From: Gammaproteobacteria bacterium
GTDB lineage: Bacteria; Pseudomonadota; Gammaproteobacteria; SZUA-229
NCBI GenBank assembly: GCA_027858635.1
Contig: JAQICG010000321.1
Location: forward strand, 1 to 5,985
Length of the DNA: 5,985 nucleotides
Direction: 5' to 3'
In this document: piece by piece, positions 1 to 5,115 of the stretch
Position numbering within the stretch: position 1 is the first letter of the stretch
How the letters are laid out: each line of letters starts with the position of its first letter
The notes under the pieces: generated by a model
What the model was told of the DNA's origin: nothing
Seen by the model: only the letters and a program-made list of their open reading frames with translations
Databases searched by the model: none
Position numbers and translations under genes: made by a program

Positions 1-24
1 TTAGAGCGTGTGTTATATACACGA

Positions 25-139
25 CCCGTAGGGCGAAACCCATGGATGGGTGGGGTAACGGAAAAATACAGTGAAGTATTTTGTAATCCCACTCGCAGGC
101 CTCAATTACAAACCACATCCATGTGGTTTGCCCTACGGG
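25..139. repeat. Nested palindromic intergenic repeat
   Basis: An outer pair of perfect 10-base arms (CCCGTAGGGC at 25-34, GCCCTACGGG at 130-139) encloses three smaller perfect hairpins. These are ACCCAT/ATGGGT at 38-51, AAAATAC/GTATTTT at 63-82 and AACCACAT/ATGTGGTT at 111-128. A further pair, TTGTAAT (81-87) and ATTACAA (105-111), competes with the last two. An open frame runs through this stretch, but its protein is only the translation of palindromes and resembles nothing known. It is best read as a mobile or REP-like intergenic repeat. A structured RNA is a less likely alternative. Confidence 0.6.
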
Positions 140-156
140 CCGCACTGCGTACGTTC

Positions 157-194
157 AAATTTGATCCTGTCAAATTTAGTCGCCATCCATGGCG
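157..194. repeat. Two adjacent small hairpins
   Basis: AAATTTGA (157-164) pairs with TCAAATTT (170-177) across a 5-base loop. CGCCAT (181-186) pairs with ATGGCG (189-194) across CC. The second hairpin has the same CATCCATG centre as the hairpin at 111-128, and as the complement of the one at 38-51. These hairpins therefore continue the repeat cluster that starts at 25. Confidence 0.55.
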
Positions 195-225
195 AATTGC
201 CGCTACCAAAGCTGGAAGCTGAGGC

Positions 226-245
226 AGGTTATAAAAGGTTATAAA
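226..245. repeat. 10-bp tandem duplication
   Basis: AGGTTATAAA occurs twice, head to tail, with no mismatch. It lies in AT-rich non-coding DNA between the palindrome cluster and the metallopeptidase gene. No function can be assigned. Confidence 0.5.
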
Positions 246-305
246 GGAGAGGGGATTTAAAACCGCTGTTAAATTTCATGCTAACGCATGAAAAAATATG
301 GTTAG

Positions 306-401
306 ATGTTCTGCGATTATGCTGATTTAATCAAGAAACGTAAATCGATCAAGACTGACCCCATCGATCCGTCTAAGTTAAAGACCGCGAAAATTCTTTA
401 G
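306..401 (+). other. Short lysine-rich reading frame, possible gene remnant
   Basis: A 31-codon frame runs from an ATG at 306 to TAG at 399-401. Its translation is lysine- and aspartate-rich and ends in a phrase that looks protein-like (ADLIKKRKSIKTDPIDPSKL). There is no clear ribosome binding site, and the upstream sequence is interrupted by stops in this frame. It could be a genuine tiny gene, the tail of a decayed gene, or chance. I do not recognise a family. Confidence 0.15.
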
Positions 402-435
402 CCGTACTTGCCAATCACGCAGGAGCTTTTTGTAT

Positions 436-1401
436 ATGTTGACTTTCTCTAACCCGGTTGGTTCTGGAACCCTCTGGTTTCACAACCTGACCACTGCCGA
501 TGGTACACCGGTCGCCTATGACCCCCAGGCCAGGGCTTTCCTGCCCATGCCGCCATTCTGTGCAAACCGCGAGATCATTGGTTGCAACTGGATTGCGCCC
601 GAAGCAGGTGCCTTTTGCCGATCCTGTGCCATGACTGCGTTGGCTCCGGATCCGGAAATTGCTCACGCTATCCCCAATTGGGCAGAAACTGAGGCGGCAA
701 AGCGCTGGGTTCTGGATAATCTTGGCCGATGGCACTGGTTCAGGCCGGAAGACCCAGGAACGCGCCCCGTTTTTCACATGCTAGCCGATGGGCTTACGCC
801 GGCTGCCATGGGTCATGGCGACGGTGTAGTAACAATCAGCGTATCCGAGGCCGACCCGGTGGTGCGCGTTACCCGCAGAGAGGCTCTGGACGAGCCCTAC
901 CGAACTATGATCGGTCACATGCGCCATGAGATTGCGCATATGCTTTGGTGGCGGCTGAGCTTGCGTGAAGACTTTCTGATTGCGTTTCGGGAAATATTTG
1001 GAGATGAGCGATCCGACTACACTGCTGCGCTCCAGAAGCACTACAATCAGGGGCCTCCCAAAGACTGGGAACTGTTCTACCTGACCAGCTATGCCTCGTC
1101 GCATCCTCACGAGGACTGGGCTGAAACGGCAGCGCATCTGTTGCATCTGACAGATATTACCGACAGTTTTGTGGCCACAGGCCTGACTTCTCCTGAGCTA
1201 CCCGGGCACAGCTGGGACCCGTACTCGGAGCCTGATTCTGCTTTGCTGATCCACGTAGCAGCCACACTCGCGACGCGCGTCAACCATATCAACCGGTCTA
1301 TGGGCTTGTCAGACGTCTACCTCTATGGCCTCTCACAAACGGCCCATCGCAAACTTGCTTTCGTACACGACTGGTTACGCCGTGGAGCTCTGGGGTTCTG
1401 A
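436..1401 (+). CDS. Putative zinc-binding metallopeptidase
   Basis: This 321-residue protein matches the family of predicted cytoplasmic zinc metallopeptidases known as putative zinc-binding metallo-peptidase (PF15887, from memory). No activity is firmly established for that family. The HExxH zinc site is HEIAH at residues 164-168. A downstream ASSHPHEDWAET segment (about 220-231) supplies the likely third ligand, a glutamate. The N-terminal part keeps cysteines 42, 50, 61 and 64, which probably form a zinc knuckle. The usual first pair of CxxC motifs is absent: the matching stretch around residues 5-8 and 19-22 carries no cysteine. I chose the ATG at 436, with AGGAG at 421-425 ten bases upstream. 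A TTG at 430 would add two residues but lies only four bases from that site. There is no signal peptide. The gene is followed by a likely terminator, so it is probably transcribed apart from the ATP-grasp gene downstream. Confidence 0.8.
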   Translation: MLTFSNPVGSGTLWFHNLTTADGTPVAYDPQARAFLPMPPFCANREIIGCNWIAPEAGAFCRSCAMTALAPDPEIAHAIPNWAETEAAKRWVLDNLGRWHWFRPEDPGTRPVFHMLADGLTPAAMGHGDGVVTISVSEADPVVRVTRREALDEPYRTMIGHMRHEIAHMLWWRLSLREDFLIAFREIFGDERSDYTAALQKHYNQGPPKDWELFYLTSYASSHPHEDWAETAAHLLHLTDITDSFVATGLTSPELPGHSWDPYSEPDSALLIHVAATLATRVNHINRSMGLSDVYLYGLSQTAHRKLAFVHDWLRRGALGF

Positions 1402-1457
1402 CTGGCTACTTTCTCACCACTAATGGTGCGATCACGCCAGAATTTTCTTTTACTTTT
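1402..1457 (+). terminator. Probable intrinsic terminator of the metallopeptidase gene
   Basis: Directly after the stop codon, CTGGC (1402-1406) pairs with GCCAG (1436-1440). Inside this, CACCA (1415-1419) pairs with TGGTG (1424-1428) around a CTAA loop. A T-rich run with three T4 tracts follows (1443-1457). The stem is interrupted and the T tract is broken, so efficiency is uncertain. Confidence 0.5.
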
Positions 1458-1672
1458 ATGTCATTGTTGATCTACGGTGACTGACTGACAGCCAGTTTAC
1501 ATTTGTGATACTGTTGATCGGCTTAGTCCTGTAATTTGGCTGCATTTAAAACAGCCCAATTACCAGCTTACTCAATCGCCTCTGAACAACCCCTGCCTGC
1601 GACTAAGTTCACTTTGTGTATTTTAGTCTGGTTAGGGTTTGTCATGAGGAGGTTAATTAAGGAGAACATTGA

Positions 1673-2980
1673 ATGTCGATTACGAGTGAAACTGAATTGT
1701 CTCAAGAAGTACTGTCGTGGCGCGATCCTACCTTGGACTCGGTCAAAGGAACTGAGACTCCCAAGGATCCGAACAAAGGTTACATTGCCCTGCTCGGCTG
1801 GAGCGTCAATGCAATCAAGGCAGCGCAGAAGTTTGACCGCCGCTACGTAGTGGTTGCTCCGGAATGGGCTGCGGATTTCTGTACCGCAAACAAGATACCT
1901 TTCATTCCATGGGATTTTATCCGTCTGAATGATCGGTCTCTGGAGATTGCAGAAAAGCTAAAAGAGAAAGGTGTCGATGTCGCCATACCGCTATTTGAGG
2001 AAACCGTCGAATGGTCTGGCGCCATCAACTCTGTCCTCCTTAACAACCCCCGTATGTTCGGGCAGTCTATTTTGTTTCGTGACAAGGCTCTGATGAAACG
2101 CCGTGCTCAGCTTGGCGGTATTCGCGTCGGGATTTTCGAGGAAGCGCATGAGAAGGAAGACATCGTCCGCTTCATGAAACGCGTCAACCAGACGCTGCTC
2201 AAACTTGATGGTGACCCGGACGACCCGATTCACGTCAAAGCCTTCGACAAGGCCGGTTGCCTTGGCCACCGAATGATCCGCACGTTAGAGGAAATTGACA
2301 ACATTCCTGACGAGGAATATCCCCTGCTGATGGAAAGTCACCTGGATGGCTGGGAGTTTGCGGTTGAGGCCTGGATTCACGATGGCGAGATCAAGTTTCT
2401 CAACATCTCCGAATACGTGACGTTGGGCTACTCGGTATTCGTACCCGCAACCGAGCAACTCGAGAGCTGGCGTAACGCGATCACCAAGCAGATCGAGTTG
2501 CTGATCAAAACCTTCGACATTAGGTTTGGCCAGATTCATCCCGAGTACTTCGTTACGGCGGACGGCGAAATGTACTTTGGAGAGGTTGCCTATCGTCCGC
2601 CCGGGTTCAAGGCTTTCGAGCTGATGGAGCGGGCTTATGGATTCAATGCCTTCCAGGCTTCAATGTTGGTATTCGATCCTAAAAGCACCAAGGAGGAAAT
2701 CGATAACTTCTTCCCCCGCGAAGTAGTGGACGCCAGGGGCTACGCAGGCTGTTTCGGCGTATACCCAAGACGTCGTGTGGTCAGCAAGCTGGAAATGCCC
2801 AAAGAAACTATTGAGCATCCCTATTTCGAATCACACGAATTGGTCGCGCCAGCAGAAGAGACAGTTCCTGACCGATCAGCCTTCGGGACTCATTGGGGCC
2901 TGGTCTTCTTCTTTGGTGACGACCCCATTAAGATGCGGGATCTGCTGAAAGCTCAGGAAGACCTGGATTTCTACGTCTAG
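1673..2980 (+). CDS. ATP-grasp domain ligase, substrate unknown
   Basis: This 435-residue protein has the layout of ATP-grasp carboxylate ligases. These enzymes use ATP to form an acyl-phosphate, then join it to an amine or thiol. A Rossmann-like preATP-grasp domain (about 36-130) opens with GYIALLGWSVNAIKAA. The ATP-binding lysine is probably K189 in HVKAFDKAGCLGH, with the following glycine loop closing over phosphate. ESHLDGWEFAVEAW (221-234) resembles the adenine and ribose contact strand with the acidic residues of the family. QIHPEY (287-292) and GEVAYRPPG (303-311) match the late acidic metal-binding region, where the family usually has a glutamate and an arginine or asparagine. The start at 1673 is supported by AAGGAGA at 1659-1665, seven bases upstream. 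The C-terminal 100 residues are not recognised. No partner gene reveals the substrate. The metallopeptidase 271 bases upstream may be a functional neighbour but seems to be terminated separately. Confidence 0.85.
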   Translation: MSITSETELSQEVLSWRDPTLDSVKGTETPKDPNKGYIALLGWSVNAIKAAQKFDRRYVVVAPEWAADFCTANKIPFIPWDFIRLNDRSLEIAEKLKEKGVDVAIPLFEETVEWSGAINSVLLNNPRMFGQSILFRDKALMKRRAQLGGIRVGIFEEAHEKEDIVRFMKRVNQTLLKLDGDPDDPIHVKAFDKAGCLGHRMIRTLEEIDNIPDEEYPLLMESHLDGWEFAVEAWIHDGEIKFLNISEYVTLGYSVFVPATEQLESWRNAITKQIELLIKTFDIRFGQIHPEYFVTADGEMYFGEVAYRPPGFKAFELMERAYGFNAFQASMLVFDPKSTKEEIDNFFPREVVDARGYAGCFGVYPRRRVVSKLEMPKETIEHPYFESHELVAPAEETVPDRSAFGTHWGLVFFFGDDPIKMRDLLKAQEDLDFYV

Positions 2981-3093
2981 AAATCCGTCATAGCAGTAGG
3001 TTCCATGGGGCGCGTGTATCAGAATCAGAAATACTCAAACTCTGCATACTGATAGGCACTCCCTGTGTTTTTGCCAGCAAGCCCCCGTTGGAG

Positions 3094-3138
3094 TACCGGG
3101 TCGACCCCTTGAATACCGCTTGAATACCGGGTCGGACC
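3094..3138. repeat. Short direct repeats with an 11-bp tandem unit
   Basis: CTTGAATACCG is repeated exactly in tandem (3108-3118 and 3119-3129). This is flanked by two near-identical copies of TACCGGGTCG(G)ACC at 3094-3106 and 3125-3138. The pattern suggests local duplication by slippage. It could also be a binding array, but only two units exist. Confidence 0.5.
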
Positions 3139-3264
3139 TATGCAACACATTGATTATATTAATAACTCAGTCCAGAAATACATGATTTCAGCGCTTAAAC
3201 ACGCCTTTTCTGGCATGAAATCGGCAGTATAAGGCTGTGTGTTGGCTCTCTAAGAAGCAAACCC

Positions 3265-3315
3265 GGGGCCAGATCAGAATACATTGCTAATATTAGAGAA
3301 TACGTGATCTGTCCC
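3265..3315. repeat. Imperfect palindrome with GATCTG arms
   Basis: GGGCCAGATCA (3266-3276) is an inverted match, with one mismatch, to TGATCTGTCCC (3305-3315). The palindrome CTAATATTAG (3287-3296) sits near the centre. The right arm is also the left direct repeat of the MITE-like element, so this palindrome seems to have been the target into which that element inserted. Sequences like GGGACAGATC are common in intergenic repeats next to REP-associated transposases. That link is recalled, not tested. Confidence 0.45.
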
Positions 3316-3479
3316 GAATGGCGCTTACTTAAGGCCCCAAAGCCGAATAGAGCGTCATTCCGGCATGTTTCTGGCCGGAATCCAGAATTTAAAACCGTGG
3401 ATTCCCAACAAAAGCATTCGGGAATGACGACCTGATATCGTGGTTCATCCTTTAAGTAAGCGCCATTCTGATCTGTCCC
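3305..3479. mobile_element. MITE-like element with terminal inverted repeats and target duplication
   Basis: The core at 3316-3468 begins with GAATGGCGCTTACTTAA (3316-3332) and ends with its exact reverse complement (3452-3468). Directly outside lies the 11-base direct repeat TGATCTGTCCC (3305-3315 and 3469-3479), as expected of a target duplication. The interior holds a second palindrome: CGTCATTCC (3353-3361) against GGAATGACG (3421-3429), with hairpins ATTCCGGC/GCCGGAAT (3357-3381) and ATTCCC/GGGAAT (3401-3425). This inner unit matches the widespread CGTCATTCC-type intergenic repeat. There is no room for a transposase, so mobility would depend on one encoded elsewhere. Duplications of 9-13 bp are typical of some IS4-type elements, which makes that family one candidate donor. 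Confidence 0.65.
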
Positions 3480-3534
3480 GGTTTTCGTTTTTATTTCACA
3501 GAAACATAAATCATTAATAAGACAAAATAATTAC

Positions 3535-3563
3535 TTGACTAGAATGAACATTCGTTCTAGTAT
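3535..3563 (+). promoter_or_regulatory. Sigma-70-type promoter of the tetR-family gene
   Basis: TTGACT (3535-3540) and TAGTAT (3558-3563) are separated by exactly 17 bases and preceded by AT-rich DNA. They match the -35 and -10 consensus at five and four of six positions. The expected start of transcription, about seven bases after the -10 box, falls on the ATG at 3570. There is no ribosome binding site, so the message is predicted to be leaderless. Confidence 0.65.
3540..3559. promoter_or_regulatory. Operator upstream of the tetR-family gene
   Basis: TAGAATGAACATTCGTTCTA is a 20-base palindrome with two mismatched pairs. A C and a G at the outer ends extend it to 22 bases. Its right half is identical to that of the perfect palindrome at 4211-4230. 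It fills the spacer between the -35 and -10 boxes, so bound repressor would block RNA polymerase. This indicates autorepression. Confidence 0.75.
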
Positions 3564-3569
3564 CAACGC

Positions 3570-4166
3570 ATGAACACTACTACAGAAACCAAACGAGCCC
3601 GTACTACTCCTGCCACCGCACAGGTGCTTGGAGCGGCGCTGAATCTCTTTACAGAACAGGGGTATTTCAATACCTCGATTCCGGACATCGTCAAGGCGTC
3701 TTCGGTTAGTACCGGTTCCATTTATCACTATTTCCGCGACAAAGAAGGTATTGCTCGCAGCCTATACAACAGCCTGGTCGAGCGCATGGAACAACATTTC
3801 AGCGAAATCGAATCAACCCATGCCACGGCGCATGATCGCTGCCGGGCGGTGATTGATCTGCTCTTTCAGCTCACTGAGCAGGAACCGGCAGTCATGCGGT
3901 TCATGCTGTTTTCTCGCCATCGTGAGTTCATTCTGGATCAAAAACCGGTCTGTTCATCTCGTCCCTTCGTGCAAATGCGCGAGATGGTGGCGGTCGGCAT
4001 GAAGCAGGGTGAAATCCGAGAGATAACCCCGATTGTTGCCGCCTCATCTGTGTTTGGCGGGTCGCTACGTTTAATTCAATTACGTCTGGATGGGATTCTG
4101 GACGCGCCATTGCCGGAGTATCTTGATGAAATCTGGCAATGTTCCTGGAGGTCGGTGGCGCTCTGA
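3570..4166 (+). CDS. TetR/AcrR-family transcriptional regulator
   Basis: This 198-residue protein has the length and layout of TetR repressors. The N-terminal DNA-binding domain (about 15-62) includes AALNLFTEQGYFNTS, helix-turn-helix residues in IPDIVKASSVSTGSIYHYF, and the following DKEGI. The C-terminal part (about 70-198) is an all-helical ligand-binding and dimerisation domain. It contains cysteines 91, 128 and 191; C128 lies in KPVCSSRPF, a loop-like segment between helices. Two palindromic operators, one in its own promoter and one before the dsrE-like gene downstream, point to self-control and control of the sulfur-transfer genes. The ligand is unknown. Given the targets, a reactive sulfur species sensed through cysteine is possible but unproven. 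The start at 3570 lacks a ribosome binding site and fits leaderless translation. Confidence 0.9.
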   Translation: MNTTTETKRARTTPATAQVLGAALNLFTEQGYFNTSIPDIVKASSVSTGSIYHYFRDKEGIARSLYNSLVERMEQHFSEIESTHATAHDRCRAVIDLLFQLTEQEPAVMRFMLFSRHREFILDQKPVCSSRPFVQMREMVAVGMKQGEIREITPIVAASSVFGGSLRLIQLRLDGILDAPLPEYLDEIWQCSWRSVAL

Positions 4167-4199
4167 ACAAATTAGTTCAGACTGCATCGGCTTTTTTTT
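4162..4199 (+). terminator. Weak hairpin and T run after the tetR-family gene
   Basis: TCTGAAC (4162-4168) pairs with GTTCAGA (4175-4181) around AAATTA, overlapping the stop codon. A run of eight T (4192-4199) follows, but only after a ten-base gap. This is not a canonical terminator. It may reduce read-through into the dsrE-like gene, or be unrelated to termination. Confidence 0.25.
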
Positions 4200-4210
4200 G
4201 ATCTACAAAT

Positions 4211-4230
4211 TAGAACGAATATTCGTTCTA
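4211..4230. promoter_or_regulatory. Perfect palindromic operator upstream of the dsrE-like gene
   Basis: TAGAACGAATATTCGTTCTA is a perfect 20-base palindrome that ends on the first base of the ribosome binding site AGGAG (4230-4234). The near copy in the tetR promoter shows that both are sites for the same regulator. The promoter for this operon is less clear. TTGATC (4198-4203) followed 16 bases later by TATTCG (4220-4225) is a weak candidate that would overlap the operator. Transcription could also continue from the tetR promoter. Confidence 0.8.
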
Positions 4231-4240
4231 GGAGATAACA

Positions 4241-4657
4241 ATGAAATCACTCGCAATTGTGGTACGCCAAGACGGATACGATAACCTGCTTACACCCCTG
4301 GCTTTTGGCTATCTGCAGGGGGCGGAGGGCACTCAGGTCGATATGCTGTTTGTCAACTGGGCTGTCAAGGCACTAACCGAGGAAGGCGCGAAAGGCCAGG
4401 TGATCCAGGGGGAACACGCTGATCAGGATGCCTGGGTTCGCACGCAAGTCGAGAAAGCGGGATTGCCTGCCGATATTTATGACCTGATTCAGGCTCTCAA
4501 ATCCACTGGCAATGTGAATTTTTATGCCTGCAGTCTGGCCGCCAATATCTTCGGCGTTAACGAGAACAACCTGATCCCGGAAGCCAGCGGTATTGTCGGC
4601 GCATCCTGGTTTTTGAATGAAAAAGCGGCTAAAGCCGACCATTGTCAATATTTTTAA
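4241..4657 (+). CDS. DsrE-family protein, cytoplasmic, putative sulfur carrier
   Basis: This 138-residue protein has the DsrE/DsrF-like fold signature. It opens with a beta strand and loop (SLAIVVRQDGYDNLLTPLAFG), has a VDMLFVNWAV strand near residue 35, and carries a cysteine in VNFYACSLAANIFGV (C97). This is where DsrE-type proteins carry the cysteine that accepts sulfane sulfur. A second cysteine, C135, lies four residues from the end. The C-terminal strand and helix (IVGASWFLNEKA) also fit the family. No signal peptide or membrane segment is seen. The start at 4241 has AGGAG at 4230-4234, six bases upstream. The gene leads a tight operon with a tusA-like gene eleven bases downstream. DsrE and TusA proteins are known to exchange sulfur or thiosulfonate in sulfur oxidisers, so a similar relay is inferred here. 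The exact DsrE subtype cannot be set by eye. Confidence 0.85.
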   Translation: MKSLAIVVRQDGYDNLLTPLAFGYLQGAEGTQVDMLFVNWAVKALTEEGAKGQVIQGEHADQDAWVRTQVEKAGLPADIYDLIQALKSTGNVNFYACSLAANIFGVNENNLIPEASGIVGASWFLNEKAAKADHCQYF

Positions 4658-4668
4658 GGGGTACAAAA

Positions 4669-4905
4669 ATGAGCGATATTAAAGCTAACAGCAAGCTGGA
4701 TACCAGTGGAAAATGTTGCCCCATGCCGATTGTGGAAACAAATAAGGCGATGAAAAAGATCAGTAGTGGCGAAGTTCTGGAGATTATTGCTACCGACCCC
4801 GGAACGCTCACTGATATCCCCTCATGGTGCGAACGGACGGGACACACGCTGATGGAATCTGGGAATTGTGAGGGCGGCTTTCAGTTCTATGTCAAAAAAG
4901 GTTAA
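4669..4905 (+). CDS. TusA-family sulfur carrier protein
   Basis: This 78-residue protein is a typical TusA-like (SirA/YedF/YeeD) carrier. The hallmark CPxP motif is CPMP at residues 17-20, with C17 as the predicted persulfide-bearing cysteine. C16 directly before it is an extra. The rest follows the family: ETNKAMKKISSGEVLEIIATDPGTLTDIPSWCERTGH, with the DPGT turn and the helix after it, then the last strand FQFYVKKG. Additional cysteines are C54 and C67. The start is set by AAGGGG at 4656-4661, which overlaps the stop of the dsrE-like gene. In other bacteria TusA proteins pass sulfur to tRNA thiolation, molybdenum cofactor synthesis or sulfur oxidation. The DsrE partners here favour a dissimilatory or reactive-sulfur role. 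Confidence 0.93.
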   Translation: MSDIKANSKLDTSGKCCPMPIVETNKAMKKISSGEVLEIIATDPGTLTDIPSWCERTGHTLMESGNCEGGFQFYVKKG

Positions 4906-5080
4906 AGTTAATGAGCTGTGCGGAGGTTGTGTGTATTACCCACCCAATCTACCCGCAACAGCCTATAGCGAAGCTGACTATCATGAACTGCAACAGAAGA
5001 GCTGCTCGTACGATTATCAGCCAGGCGATAAAAACTGCCAGCAAACGCATAAAACCAGTTGCTCGATTGTTGATCTGTAA
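4889..5080 (+). CDS. Small cysteine-rich protein, function unknown
   Basis: This 63-residue protein starts inside the tusA-like gene and overlaps its last 17 bases in another frame, suggesting translational coupling. It has five cysteines: C11 and C14 in LCGGCVYYPPNLP, then C39, C50 and C58. Their spacing suits metal binding or disulfide/persulfide chemistry. No membrane segment or signal peptide is visible. GAGGG at 4870-4874 is a distant, weak ribosome binding site. I prefer this frame over the competing one at 4911-5171 because it ends cleanly 35 bases before the next gene and reads like a folded acidic protein. The competing frame is very basic and runs 56 bases into the next gene. No family is recognised with certainty. 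Confidence 0.65.
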   Translation: MSKKVKVNELCGGCVYYPPNLPATAYSEADYHELQQKSCSYDYQPGDKNCQQTHKTSCSIVDL

Positions 5081-5115
5081 AACATACAAAACCAATAAAC
5101 CTCACGGAGTGCGTC

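Larger units (their letters stand above)
2981..3534. other. Gene-free, repeat-rich intergenic region
   Basis: No plausible gene is present on either strand over about 550 bases. The left part has short direct repeats. The right part is built from inverted repeats, including a probable MITE, described separately. No clear intrinsic terminator follows the ATP-grasp gene: the only nearby arms, TATCAG (3017-3022) and CTGATA (3049-3054), are short and lack a T run. Confidence 0.7.

Noticed and set aside
10..222. 70-codon open frame at the left edge
   Set aside because: It runs through the palindrome cluster, has no ribosome binding site, and its protein is a by-product of the repeats.
275..292. 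Hairpin TTCATGC/GCATGAA with a four-base loop as a terminator
   Set aside because: On the plus strand it is followed by A residues, not T. On the minus strand the T run precedes the stem. No gene ends there.
415..1292. Minus-strand open frames opposite the metallopeptidase gene
   Set aside because: They are shadows of a well-supported gene with a clear zinc-site motif on the plus strand.
1644..1672. ATG at 1644 as an upstream start for the ATP-grasp gene
   Set aside because: It is in a different frame. The start at 1673 has a better placed AAGGAGA.
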